64,000 nucleotides of DNA. It comes from Roseburia sp. Its GTDB lineage: Bacteria; Bacillota; Clostridia; Lachnospirales; Lachnospiraceae. The DNA lies in assembly GCA_019421345.1 (NCBI GenBank), contig JAHZFL010000002.1, forward strand, positions 258,078-322,077. The letters run 5' to 3'. The notes beneath the pieces are model-generated. The model saw only the letters and a list, made by a program, of their open reading frames with translations. It ran no database searches and was not told the origin of the DNA. The translations under genes and the position numbers were made by a program. Below, one piece after another: positions 15,474-24,369 of this stretch (positions are counted from its first letter, which is position 1; every line of letters starts with the position of its first letter).

Positions 15474-15536
15474 CAACATCATAAAAGGCGGTAACTGTAA
15501 TGGCTGCCGCCTACAATAGAAAAGAGGTTTGGACTT

Positions 15537-16046
15537 ATGACATATTTTAAAAATGTAAATACATTAGAAGAATTAAGAAAGCAATACAAGAAACTTTTAA
15601 AGCAGTACCACCCAGACAACGCAAATGGAAGCACAGAAGCAACGCAAGAAATCAATGCAGAATATGACAAGCTATTCAAAGTATTAAAGGATAGACACGA
15701 AAATAAGCAGACAAGCACAGATGGAGCAAAGGTAGATTTTAATAAGAAATATTATGATTTTTCAGAAGATAAAGCTTTACGTGATATGCTTAATAAGATA
15801 ATCGGCTTTAATGGTGTAACCATTGAAATTATAGGCAACTGGATTTGGTGCTTTGATAGTTTCGGATTTAGAAAAGAATTAAAAGAACTTGATTTCAAGT
15901 ATGCGGGACAAAAAAAGGCTTGGTATTGGCATAGTGAAGCATTCAGAAAAAAGGGACGTAAAGCATTATCAATGGACGATATACGGAACTACTACGGCAG
16001 TACAGAAGTAAAGACAGAGGAAAAGAAACTATTGAAGCAAGCATAA
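15537..16046 (+). CDS. J-domain protein of a mobile element
   Basis: A 169-aa protein. Residues ~8-55 form a J-domain with the HPD motif (LRKQYKKLLKQYHPDNANGS), which stimulates DnaK ATPase. The rest (IEIIGNWIWCFDSFGFRKEL, QKKAWYWHSEAFRKKGRKA) matches a Trp-rich domain I have seen in J-proteins of Clostridial elements. It probably recruits host DnaK to replication or transfer proteins. Ribosome-binding site GAGG at good spacing. Confidence 0.75.
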   Translation: MTYFKNVNTLEELRKQYKKLLKQYHPDNANGSTEATQEINAEYDKLFKVLKDRHENKQTSTDGAKVDFNKKYYDFSEDKALRDMLNKIIGFNGVTIEIIGNWIWCFDSFGFRKELKELDFKYAGQKKAWYWHSEAFRKKGRKALSMDDIRNYYGSTEVKTEEKKLLKQA

Positions 16047-16103
16047 AAATAAGGGTGTAGGCTTCACAGCTTGCACCCTACCACATAGAAAGAAGGTTAT
16101 ACA

Positions 16104-16283
16104 ATGTCATACATTAGGAAAACAAAAGATGAATATCAATTATATTGCAATTATGGTTATGGTTGGGAGTATGTGATCGCAGAAGATACACCACAAGAAG
16201 CAAGGCAACGAAAAAGGGAATATATAGAGAACGCCCCACAATATCAATATAAAATTATCAAGAAAAGAGTACCAAAAGAATAA
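16104..16283 (+). CDS. Small hypothetical protein, 59 aa
   Basis: The frame MSYIRKTKDEYQLYCNYG ... IIKKRVPKE follows an AGAAGG site. It is Tyr-rich and basic. It is the last gene of the plus-strand trio and is followed by a terminator. Function unknown. Confidence 0.6.
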   Translation: MSYIRKTKDEYQLYCNYGYGWEYVIAEDTPQEARQRKREYIENAPQYQYKIIKKRVPKE

Positions 16284-16300
16284 TATAAAAGCAGTAAAAT

Positions 16301-16335
16301 GGCTAGAGGTTTACGGACTTCTAGCCGTTTCTTTA
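16301..16335 (+). terminator. Terminator of the J-domain operon
   Basis: GGCTAGAGGT pairs with ACTTCTAGCC (one G-T pair) around a 6-nt loop and is followed by GTTTCTTT. It lies 18 nt after the stop of the last gene. Confidence 0.7.
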
Positions 16336-16642
16336 AAGGTGCAATTATTGGACTTTTCACGTTTTATGACTCATTTTGGCTTGTTTTGGCTTTGGTGTAA
16401 TCTTGTTAGGGTAACGGATCAAAGGCTCAAAATAGGCTTATTTTTATGCTTGTATTATAGGGATGTAGGCATATAAGGCAATACATAACTGCGGGGATAG
16501 TTTACATTTTAAACGTTTTGCTTTATTCTGTAAAAGTCACCATCGGTTTCATGTACGAATTACTAACCTTTTGTCATCGATCCGAACCTAGGGTGTTTAC
16601 ATTCTGAAAATGTCAAGTACCTCTGTATATACCCATTTCAAC
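16336..16642. other. Gene-free stretch
   Basis: Nothing is supported here. GGATCAA near 16418 and GATCCGAACC near 16580 are the only vaguely repeated words. No ribosome-binding site plus frame combination is convincing on either strand. Confidence 0.3.
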
Positions 16643-16676
16643 TAAAAATAAGGGACTCGGAAAAATAACCGAATCC
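16643..16676 (-). terminator. Terminator of the lipocalin-like gene
   Basis: On the minus strand GGATTCGG pairs with CCGAGTCC (one mismatch) and is followed by CTTATTTTTA. Confidence 0.65.
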
Positions 16677-16684
16677 ACATAACC

Positions 16685-17110
16685 TCATTTCTTTAATACA
16701 GCATTGCCATCAAAATTTGCGACTCCATATACAATCAGAGTGTCATCTTTAATTTCAAATGCTTTGACTGTATCACCGCCCGCAGACAGATAAATATAAT
16801 CTCCGTCAATTTCATATTCACATTCTCTTTCTTTGGTTTCAGTTCCTTCATAAGTCGGCAAATTCAAAGTGGCTTTTCCATTGCTACTAAATACAACAGA
16901 AAATGCACTATTAGCAGTCTGAAATTGTTCTCCATAATATTCGTCAATATCATCTTGACTTATATTACCATTTTCCGTTATATAATAGTCTATCTTCCAT
17001 TCACCAACTACAGAATTTGAACCACATTTGAATACAAAGAATATTATAAGTAATACAACAACTACAGAAACTGAACCAATCACAATCATTTTCTTGTTAT
17101 TCATCTCCAT
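16685..17110 (-). CDS. Membrane-anchored lipocalin-like protein, 141 aa
   Basis: An N-terminal transmembrane anchor (residues ~8-28, VIGSVSVVVVLLIIFFVF) is followed by an extracellular beta-rich domain that begins VVGEWKIDYY, the usual first strand of lipocalin-like domains. Starts 7 nt after GGAGG. Similar small proteins occur in Clostridial genomes, and their ligand is unknown. Confidence 0.55.
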   Translation of the reverse strand: MEMNNKKMIVIGSVSVVVVLLIIFFVFKCGSNSVVGEWKIDYYITENGNISQDDIDEYYGEQFQTANSAFSVVFSSNGKATLNLPTYEGTETKERECEYEIDGDYIYLSAGGDTVKAFEIKDDTLIVYGVANFDGNAVLKK

Positions 17111-17232
17111 AACACGACCTCCTCATATGTTTTATTCCTTTTATTATATTCTTTTTTACGAAGATATTCAAGTAAAAGAATAGGTTGTACACTATTTTCA
17201 TACAATAACTTGTAAGATTGGAGGTGCTGCAT

Positions 17233-17451
17233 GTGATTGATTATTCCCCATTTTGGGAAACGCTTGAAAAGTCAAGTGAAAACTGGTATACGCTTACTAG
17301 CAAGCATAATCTTTCCCACAGCACGCTCCATAGGATCAAACACAATAAAGATATATCTACAAAAACACTGAATGATTTATGTCGTATTCTTCATTGCGAT
17401 GTATGTGATATTGTAAGATATGTACCTTCAGATACAGACCAGCTATTATAG
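17233..17451 (+). CDS. Small XRE-type regulator, 72 aa
   Basis: The start is taken at a GTG 8 nt after GGAGG (VIDYSPFWETLEKSSENWY). The single domain is a Cro/CI helix-turn-helix: LTSKHNLSHSTLHRIKHNKD followed by ISTKTLNDLCRILHCDVCDI. This stand-alone type often regulates neighbouring element genes. It is divergent from the lipocalin-like gene and convergent with the coiled-coil gene. Confidence 0.75.
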   Translation: MIDYSPFWETLEKSSENWYTLTSKHNLSHSTLHRIKHNKDISTKTLNDLCRILHCDVCDIVRYVPSDTDQLL

Positions 17452-17478
17452 TAGACATATGTAATTAATGAAAAAAAA

Positions 17479-17512
17479 TAGGCATACCAAGTATCTCTAC
17501 CTGATATGCCTT
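17479..17512. terminator. Two-way terminator
   Basis: AGGCATA and TATGCCT form the outer stem. A run of eight A bases on one side and TTTCTATAAT on the other suit termination of both convergent genes. Confidence 0.55.
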
Positions 17513-17519
17513 TCTATAA

Positions 17520-18005
17520 TTAAATTTTCTTCAGTTTATTTGCGTAAATATCTACATAAGCATTAGCTGCTTGTGGACTTATTTCCATCAATCGCTCAAT
17601 ATGCTTATAAATTTCAGCCCGTTCAGCTTCTTCCTTTTTCTTTTTTGCAATAGCATCCTGTTCAGCCTTCTTCTTTGCAAGCATACTATTGATAACAGCA
17701 TCATGCTTTTCCATACGCTCTTGTAATTCTCTTTCTTCACTTTCTCTACGTTGCTGTGCTCTAAGATTAGCCTGACGTTCTTCTTCGCATCTTTGCTGTC
17801 TCAATCTCAATCCCATATTACTAACATTAATAATGTCATTATACAGTTTATCATTTGGCTTTGCATTCTTCAGCAAATCACCGTATCTCTTTTCTTCCTC
17901 AGACTTATTATATTTCTGTGTTTCTTTACTTAATAGTGGACTGATATATTTCTTGCTACCATCCATATATTTATCTAATAAGCCACCATATCTATTATCA
18001 CTCAT
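17520..18005 (-). CDS. Coiled-coil protein, 161 aa
   Basis: Starts MSDNRYGGLLDKYMDGSKK. Residues ~65-135 are a long charged coiled coil (RQQRCEEERQANLRAQQRRE, AEQDAIAKKKKEEAERAEIY). It may be a structural or scaffold-like phage protein. No family recognised. Confidence 0.55.
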   Translation of the reverse strand: MSDNRYGGLLDKYMDGSKKYISPLLSKETQKYNKSEEEKRYGDLLKNAKPNDKLYNDIINVSNMGLRLRQQRCEEERQANLRAQQRRESEERELQERMEKHDAVINSMLAKKKAEQDAIAKKKKEEAERAEIYKHIERLMEISPQAANAYVDIYANKLKKI

Positions 18006-18034
18006 TGTAAAAATCCTCCTTTATTCCTTTTTCT

Positions 18035-18484
18035 TTAGTATGGCTTTACTTCTACAGTTAAAAATTTGTCATAGATATAATCAGGAATATCTTTCTTATA
18101 TTTTGCAACAACCATTAAAATATCCGATTTCTTCATAATCTTATATTCCTCAAATGCTTCTTCCGCACTATCCCACTCTGATAGTTGTATTACACTTTCT
18201 GTACCAGTAAATTGTATTTCTGCATGATATTTATTAGTTTTGCTATTATATCTGACTCCCAAAGGTAATACATTATCTGGTGTTTGTCCTTCTTCATAAT
18301 GCTTCTTTCTATTGGCAATCAAAGTATTTAAGCCCTTTGGCAACAGACAGCAGAAATCTTCATGATACATTCCCGAACCATCTACAAACAAGTCCTTGTC
18401 CACGTCCATTTCTTCACCGTTACATTCGTAATAATGGAAAAGATACCATTTAATGAACTCTTGTGGATTATCTAACCAACCAGA
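18035..18484 (-). pseudogene. AP2/HNH-type phage protein, N-terminally truncated
   Basis: Coding resemblance runs from SGWLDNPQEFIKWYLFHYYE through MDVDKDLFVDGSGMYHED and LPLGVRYNSKTNKYHAEI to the stop. The family (as I recall it from phage genomes) has VCEEW ... W...YYECxGExMxxDKD ... LPxGVYYxxxxxKYxA ... DTPEEAFxAYKxxKE. Here a TAG (18485-18487) cuts the frame upstream and the N-terminal part is missing. A shorter product could start at an ATG at 18409. Confidence 0.6.
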
Positions 18485-18596
18485 CTACATATCAAACAAT
18501 TTGTGTTAATTCCTTTTTAGTATTTTTGCTAAAATAATGTGCTAGAAGCAGCTCTTTTTCTCTTAGGTTATCAATTTGTATCAATTCATTTTCTTC

Positions 18597-19034
18597 CTAT
18601 GCCCTTACATTAATTCCTTTGCTTTTCAAATACTGGATTGCTGCTTTTAGCAGACTGCCATTATTAATAGTGTTTTCTATTGTGTCATCCCATACATATG
18701 GCTCATGACTTACTGATAAGCCTCCATGATAGCCTGTATTCGCCCAGGTAGCCACTTGAAATCCTGTAGCATTTACATAATCATCCATTGAATCATAATC
18801 TATGTATACGGATGCTACGCATTTACTCCCTATCATCTTTGCCTCTGTTTTTACTGCCGAATAAAGAAAATCTTTTGTTCTCTGGTAGCTTGAAGGTGTC
18901 CAACCTATGTAATAATCTTTTAGAAAATAATCCAAAGTTTCATATACCTCATCTGCCATTTGATTTACTAATCCAAGCATTATAGTCTGTAATGCCTTTA
19001 CTAATTCGTCCATATTGCTAATGTGTTGTGCCAT
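18597..19034 (-). CDS. Phage-like protein, 145 aa
   Basis: Starts MAQHISNMDELVKALQTIM. The pattern YIGWTPSSYQRTKDFLYSAV and WANTGYHGGLSVSHEPYVWD recalls small virion or tail-completion proteins of Clostridial siphophages (from memory). Its start overlaps the end of the broken cold-shock gene, so the two were once translationally coupled. Confidence 0.5.
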   Translation of the reverse strand: MAQHISNMDELVKALQTIMLGLVNQMADEVYETLDYFLKDYYIGWTPSSYQRTKDFLYSAVKTEAKMIGSKCVASVYIDYDSMDDYVNATGFQVATWANTGYHGGLSVSHEPYVWDDTIENTINNGSLLKAAIQYLKSKGINVRA

Positions 19035-19402
19035 TGTTCATCCTTTTCTTGTTAAGTATTCTTTGCTCATACATAAATTTCCTAACGAATCTTTGGAATT
19101 TTTCATCATCCCTAATAACCTTATCTGCATTACAAGACTTATGTTTTCTGTTATTTTTCTTCTTATGAGTACTCCGATTCTCTTTTACCTCTTTCGATTG
19201 GGTACAGATTACAGATACACTTCTTGCGTTGTAATCGATCCTATCGTTCCTAAATGGAACAAAGAAAACATAATCCCCCTTTTCAATCTGTTCCCCATTC
19301 TAACGAATAATGAGCAAAATATGAATTACTATCTTCTCCATAAATAAAATCAAAACCTTTATCATGGAAACATTTTGTTACTTTGCCATATAAACCGTAC
19401 AA
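19018..19402 (-). pseudogene. Second cold-shock-domain protein, frameshifted
   Basis: A TTG at 19402 with GGAGG at good spacing opens MYGLYGKVTKCFHDKGFDFI, then YGEDSNSYFAHYSLEW. In a GGGG run (19293-19296) the frame breaks and stops at 19283. One G fewer restores EQIEKGDYVFFVPFRNDRID, then a basic tail to 19018. The fold is a divergent cold-shock/S1-like barrel (KGFDFI and SYFAHYS in place of RNP1 and RNP2) with a ~50-residue basic extension. Confidence 0.6.
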
Positions 19403-19403
19403 A

Positions 19404-19844
19404 TTAATCCTCCTCTTCATCTGACAATTCCGCCTCTGCCGGAATATGTCCAGATTCTTTCAAAAACTCAAACTGTGTCTTAGTAAACAGCAGTTTCTTC
19501 AATCCCCATATTCCATTTTTAATATTCTGCATCAATGTTCTATTCATGCTTTCTCTCATTGACCAATTATCAGATATTCTGATTTTAGCAAATGGAGGTG
19601 GATTACCATGTGTTTTATTACATACTGGCAGATTGTATTTACCATCATGTACTTTTACTTCTGGAATAAGTGAACATACTCCTGTAATTTGTACTCTCTC
19701 TCCGTTTAACATAGATTTACGAATTTCATCAGAATACATCCGCAGAATCTCTTTTATCATTTGATGCTTGTAATAATGGTTATCTTCACGATTACAGATT
19801 CTTGCAGCCATCTTGTTTTCATTTAATATTGAAAATCTTGACAT
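19404..19844 (-). CDS. HU/IHF-like DNA-binding protein, 146 aa
   Basis: Residues ~28-100 resemble the HU fold: a helical pair (MIKEILRMYSDEIRKSML), then GERVQITGVCSLIPEV, then PPPFAKIRISDNWSMRESMN as the beta-arm and final helix. Related longer HU-like proteins are found in Clostridial phages. It probably bends or packages element DNA. A weak, acidic C-terminus follows. Confidence 0.5.
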   Translation of the reverse strand: MSRFSILNENKMAARICNREDNHYYKHQMIKEILRMYSDEIRKSMLNGERVQITGVCSLIPEVKVHDGKYNLPVCNKTHGNPPPFAKIRISDNWSMRESMNRTLMQNIKNGIWGLKKLLFTKTQFEFLKESGHIPAEAELSDEEED

Positions 19845-20294
19845 TCTTATATTTCACTCCCTTCTATATGTCAATAAAATGCATCTTCAAAGAATGGTCT
19901 ATACAAGCCTATATAAACCTATTTTGACGCTCTGTGTGGCTCACATAGATGTTTTAATGTTGTTAGTGTGAATTTCTTCACCTAATACATTTAGGCACTA
20001 AAATAAGTCCATAATCAATCATATTTCTATAACTGATTATGGACTCATGCAGGTGTCCAAATTATTTTATTTATGGGTAATATATCAAACTCTTTCTGCA
20101 CACAATCCTTACACAATCACTACACAAATTTGCCATGAAAGTATATAGAATTATATGGAGATACGTCTTAGTTCAAAATCTCTCAAACATTGATAATATC
20201 AAGATTTATCGACATACACGAAGATACATAGAGATATATGAAAATAGCACTCAACCAACGATTCCTAATTTCATTTTTATCTTTACCTGTTCAG
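19845..20294. other. Gene-free stretch at the accessory/chromosome junction
   Basis: No gene is supported. A perfect 12-bp inverted repeat (AGTCCATAATCA at 20006-20017 and TGATTATGGACT at 20034-20045) forms a strong hairpin. AT-rich text continues to about 20290, after which GC rises. An element end or attachment site could be here, but I found no matching partner sequence. Confidence 0.45.
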
Positions 20295-20318
20295 AAAACC
20301 GCCATCTTTAGGGGTTTT
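20295..20318 (-). terminator. Possible terminator of the Ig-protease gene
   Basis: AAAACC (20295-20300) pairs with GGTTTT (20313-20318) around a GC-containing inner stem, 42 nt past the stop codon on the minus strand. There is no strong U-tract. Confidence 0.4.
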
Positions 20319-20359
20319 ATGCCTTTCCTTATTTTCTTCTACGCCCTTTTTACGTCCTT

Positions 20360-23300
20360 TTACTTTCTGACGCCTGTGACCTCATCATAATAGGCCCTTG
20401 TTCCATCCGGAAGCGTTACCCAGCCATGCGCCATAATGCCGGTAATCTGGTCATAATAATACCATGAATCATTTCTATAGTATTCACCATGTGTCATTTT
20501 CCCAGTCCATTCATCAAAATAATACCAGCCGCCATTGATGCAGCTCTCACCATGATGCATCTGACCGTCGATTTCATCATAATAAACCCATTTTCCTGCA
20601 CTGCCCTCCTCAGGAATAAACACAAAGCCTTTGATCATCTCTCCAGTAACCGGATCAAACCAGTACCAGCCGCCGTAGCGCAAATCCTCACCTTTTACCA
20701 TACCGCCGTTGCTGTTATAGCGCACCCATTTGCCCTCAGTACGCGCCTCATTGGTCGGGATAAATACATCCTTATCGGTTGCCATCGTACCGTCTTCGTC
20801 GAACCAGTACCATGCGTCTGTTCCCGGATCATACACTTCCTTATCGCGTGCCATTATCCCGTGATCATACCAGTACCGTTCTCCGTTTTCCATGTGCCAG
20901 CCGTTTAATTTTTCAGGCTTATCCGGCATTACTCCGCCCACGTCCACACGAACCTGTTCACTGTAATCCGCATTATAATTTTGATCGCCACCATAACGTG
21001 CCTGTATCTGATATGACTGCTGCGGCATCCCCTCCCATGCAAAAACTGCTGTTCCGTTTACCACAGAAGCCGCACCGATTTCCGCATATGTGCCGCCGTC
21101 GGAAGACGCCAGAAAAGTTACCGTACCCGTAGCAAAATCACCCTGCAGGGACTTACCCACAGACGCGGATAATACGACCTTTGCTGCTCCGCCATTCCCT
21201 GCCGTCTGTGTGGTCAATGCAACTGTCGCGTTTGCACGGTTTACCGGAACTGTTACCGTTTTCACCTCTCCGATAATTTTCTCATAATTCTTCAAAGTCT
21301 GACTGCTTGGTACAAAGCGCATCGTATAACCGCTGTTGGAAACAGACGGAACCTGCTCTCCATTCTCCCACACAAAGCTTCCATACTCCGTGCTTCCTCC
21401 CGCTAAGGGACTCTCCGACAGCTTCTGCCCATAGACAAGCACGCCTGCAGTGGGATATGTGACCGTGAAAGCGTCTGCCTTTGCGACCGTGATCGTCTGG
21501 CTTGTACTGATACTGTCATATTCATCATCCCCTGCTTTAACGGCTATGATCGTTGTAGTTCCTGCACCTATAATCGTCGCCGTATTGCCTCTGATAGAAA
21601 GAACATCATTAGCACTGCAGGAGTACGTTACTTCACCCTTGCCGCTGCCGCCTGTTGTTGCAAGAATAAAATCTGCATCGCCAAATCTTTTATCTCCCAC
21701 CGGGTTAATCTCAAGTTTGCTTTGCTCCTTTTTTGGAAGATTGATGAATACGGAATTACTTGTAGCATTTTGATAGTTTTTCCCCACATTGTCAGCTGCC
21801 GGGTAAAACTCGGCAACAATCGAGCGGTTTCCAAGCGGAAGATTCGACCATGTGTAGCTAGTCTCACCATTTATAAGCGGAATCTGCTCTTTGATGACTT
21901 CATTCCCGCTCTTAATTGTAATCGTCCCGGTCGGCTTTTCACCATTCACGCCGGTTACACTAATCTTAAAATCTACCGTTCTATTTTGCTGATTTAATTT
22001 CGCCGTTAATTTTGCTCTTGCACGAGCTTTTTGAATCACAAATTGCTTCTCAGCATCTGTCGATAATTCATATCTACCTGCAGATGCTCCCTTTAGAATC
22101 ACTTTTGCGCTATATGTGCCTGCATCTTTTTGTGCCCCCTCTACGAAAAGAACGGCATCATCATATGCCTCTATATTCGTTGCACGGGCAAAAGGAATCT
22201 GCGTCCTTCCGTTATAGGTAAACTCCGTAGTTCCCCATTCCAAAGCAAGTGGAATCTTTGGCGCATTCGGATCTGTCTCCAGCCTTTTTTCCCATATTTC
22301 CTGTCCAAGTGATACAATTTTTATACTGTCAATTCGACTCCCACTTGTTCCATTCACATCTGTAGAAAGGATTGGTTGACCATTTCGGTTTTTTACCATA
22401 TAACGTACCATTGCATATTGGCTTGTTTCATCATCGGAATCTGTTAAATATACCGCACTAATCTGTCCATTATCATCATATTCTACGCCCCAAAGAGTTA
22501 CAACATGACTATACGCTTTCATATCATAAGTTAAAAGGACAAGATTCCCTTCCACAAAATATTTTTTCAAATCATTGCTGAATGATTGAAAACTTCCACA
22601 ATATGATCTATCTGTCACTAAGGTAGTACCAAAAATATCATAGAAAAATCCTCCCTGCTGAACAGGTCCTTTTTGCAGAAGATTATCCCTATCAGTCTCT
22701 GAATGGTTGGTTCCTCCATTTTCTTTTGGAGCATATCCATTAATAAATTGATCTACTAATATGTCTGGCCAATATCCCTCTTTTCTTTTTGAAAATTGCT
22801 TTATAAATCTCTTATAAATCTCACTGTTCTGCTGATCTATAAAAGAGTTTCTAAGCGTTTTAAGGTCTTGTTTTTTTGCATCATCCGGATATTGCGTTAA
22901 ATAGCGATCGATATAGGTCGCATTTTGTTCCAGCCACCAATGAAGCGTATTGGATGCCGCTACTGCAAAGCATAAATTTTCATCCTCTACTCTTCCTATT
23001 GTTTTATTAACATCGTACCAACCTTTATTGGGTTGATACAGTGCTTTATATGTAATATAGTTCGTTCCTCCACTGCCTGAATCTTCTTCCTTGATAAAAT
23101 CTGTCATTTCCGGTGGTGTAACACCTTTTGCCCAGACAATCGTCTTTAATTTCTGATCTTCTTCATTGACATATTGCGTGACCACATTGCCGTTTTGTGA
23201 GAGCTCCGCCTCTAAATTCTTCGCCGCTTCCTCATCAAACGCTTGCGCCGGCTGTACGCCTAAGTCCGTTTCCGTCTCTGCCGACGCTTTTGTTTCCTCC

Positions 23301-23542
23301 GCAACCGCTGCGTTTTCCTTCTCCGTTTCCTGCGTCTCTATTTCTTCCGTAACGATTACATTTTCCTCCGGCGCTGGCTCCGCCGGTGCCTCTGTTTCTT
23401 CCGTAACGACTATGTTTTCCTCCAGCACTGGCTCTGTCTGCCCCGTCTCCGATGCATAGACGGGCGATACTCCCATCTCAAACACCAGAACAGCTGCCAG
23501 CAACACGGCACTGTATTTTAATGTATGTTTTGCATCCATCAT
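20360..23542 (-). CDS. Secreted IdeS/Mac-family immunoglobulin protease with wall-binding repeats
   Basis: A 1060-aa protein counted from ATG 23542 (GGAG 5 nt upstream). Layout: signal peptide (~1-31, ending VYA-SE); acidic Thr/Glu-rich linker; an IdeS-like cysteine protease domain (~130-415); Ig-like and MBG-like repeats (~420-900); and Trp/Tyr-rich choline- or glucan-type binding repeats to the end (GWYYFDEWTGKMTHG). The protease domain follows streptococcal IdeS closely: VWAKGVTPP, GWYDVNKT (Lys180), LCFAVAASNTLHWW (Cys191), SHVVTLWG (His346), VYLTDSD (Asp368). All catalytic residues are kept. IdeS cleaves the IgG hinge; here the substrate could be IgA or another immunoglobulin in the gut (inference). 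The exposed, wall-bound position fits immune evasion. Confidence 0.85.
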   Translation of the reverse strand: MMDAKHTLKYSAVLLAAVLVFEMGVSPVYASETGQTEPVLEENIVVTEETEAPAEPAPEENVIVTEEIETQETEKENAAVAEETKASAETETDLGVQPAQAFDEEAAKNLEAELSQNGNVVTQYVNEEDQKLKTIVWAKGVTPPEMTDFIKEEDSGSGGTNYITYKALYQPNKGWYDVNKTIGRVEDENLCFAVAASNTLHWWLEQNATYIDRYLTQYPDDAKKQDLKTLRNSFIDQQNSEIYKRFIKQFSKRKEGYWPDILVDQFINGYAPKENGGTNHSETDRDNLLQKGPVQQGGFFYDIFGTTLVTDRSYCGSFQSFSNDLKKYFVEGNLVLLTYDMKAYSHVVTLWGVEYDDNGQISAVYLTDSDDETSQYAMVRYMVKNRNGQPILSTDVNGTSGSRIDSIKIVSLGQEIWEKRLETDPNAPKIPLALEWGTTEFTYNGRTQIPFARATNIEAYDDAVLFVEGAQKDAGTYSAKVILKGASAGRYELSTDAEKQFVIQKARARAKLTAKLNQQNRTVDFKISVTGVNGEKPTGTITIKSGNEVIKEQIPLINGETSYTWSNLPLGNRSIVAEFYPAADNVGKNYQNATSNSVFINLPKKEQSKLEINPVGDKRFGDADFILATTGGSGKGEVTYSCSANDVLSIRGNTATIIGAGTTTIIAVKAGDDEYDSISTSQTITVAKADAFTVTYPTAGVLVYGQKLSESPLAGGSTEYGSFVWENGEQVPSVSNSGYTMRFVPSSQTLKNYEKIIGEVKTVTVPVNRANATVALTTQTAGNGGAAKVVLSASVGKSLQGDFATGTVTFLASSDGGTYAEIGAASVVNGTAVFAWEGMPQQSYQIQARYGGDQNYNADYSEQVRVDVGGVMPDKPEKLNGWHMENGERYWYDHGIMARDKEVYDPGTDAWYWFDEDGTMATDKDVFIPTNEARTEGKWVRYNSNGGMVKGEDLRYGGWYWFDPVTGEMIKGFVFIPEEGSAGKWVYYDEIDGQMHHGESCINGGWYYFDEWTGKMTHGEYYRNDSWYYYDQITGIMAHGWVTLPDGTRAYYDEVTGVRK

Positions 23543-23663
23543 ATGTTCTCCCTCTTTCAATTTATCTTTTTAAACAAAAGTATGCTTCCGCAGGTGAAGC
23601 GCACAGTCTGCTGCAGTATTTCACTGCCGTGCCTCTCTCCGACAACGTATCTCTACAGAGTAT

Positions 23664-24311
23664 TTAGTCCCTCGTCTCCATCACAAGCAGAATCCCGCCG
23701 TCAAATTCAATTCTGGCTTCCTCCTCCACAATCTCATTACTGATGCCAAGTGAACAAAAGCTTTGAAGCGTTACGTCCTTAAGCGGATATTTAAACCCCC
23801 GCAGTGTAAGATGCGTAACCTTGGGCGTATAAGGAAGCAGCGAAACATAGGTTCCATGCTGCTCAGATCTTTTTATGGTAATCCCACAATCTGTCATACG
23901 AAGCTTGTTCCTCTCGTTCATCATCACAATCGGCACACCGGCGGCAAGTCCGATCCCAAGCAGTCCAACATTCGCCAGCATATGATCGAGACGGCTTCCC
24001 ATCGCTCCAAGCAGCATGATACTCTCCGCCCCCATTGAAACAGCAAGGCGCAGCGCCGCTTCTGTATCCGTATCATCCTTCATCGGTGAAAGTTCCTTGA
24101 TCTGCACGCCCTGTTCCCGGAAGTAAGTCAGGCTTTGTGATCGTGCAGAATCAAAATCCCCAATGATGACATCCGGATTTTTGCGGAGGCGATAGAAAAA
24201 GTCCATTCCACGGTCTGCGGCGATCATCACCTCCGGCGCAGTTTCCTCGATCACCCGGCACGCAAACGTATCTGAAAGCTCTCCGCCGGCAACCACCAAA
24301 AAACGCTTCAT
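23664..24311 (-). CDS. thiN: Thiamine pyrophosphokinase
   Basis: A 215-aa enzyme that transfers pyrophosphate from ATP to thiamine to make the cofactor thiamine diphosphate. The motifs AADRG, IIGDFDS, KDDTDTEAAL and LGAMGSRLDH are the usual active-site blocks. Starts after AAAGGAGGTAGGA. It follows rpe and rsgA in the same direction, a common Firmicute order (rsgA-rpe-thiN). Confidence 0.92.
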   Translation of the reverse strand: MKRFLVVAGGELSDTFACRVIEETAPEVMIAADRGMDFFYRLRKNPDVIIGDFDSARSQSLTYFREQGVQIKELSPMKDDTDTEAALRLAVSMGAESIMLLGAMGSRLDHMLANVGLLGIGLAAGVPIVMMNERNKLRMTDCGITIKRSEQHGTYVSLLPYTPKVTHLTLRGFKYPLKDVTLQSFCSLGISNEIVEEEARIEFDGGILLVMETRD

Positions 24312-24369
24312 TCCTACCTCCTTTCCAAAGCCCGCATAAAATATCTCTCAGCCAAAACACACCCACCAT

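Noticed and set aside
1..20300. Complete conjugative element
   Set aside because: No relaxase, coupling protein or type IV secretion gene is in the window; only accessory-type genes are seen.
21450..21773. Plus-strand ORFs opposite the Ig-protease gene
   Set aside because: Antisense frames of a recognised protein; composition is not protein-like.
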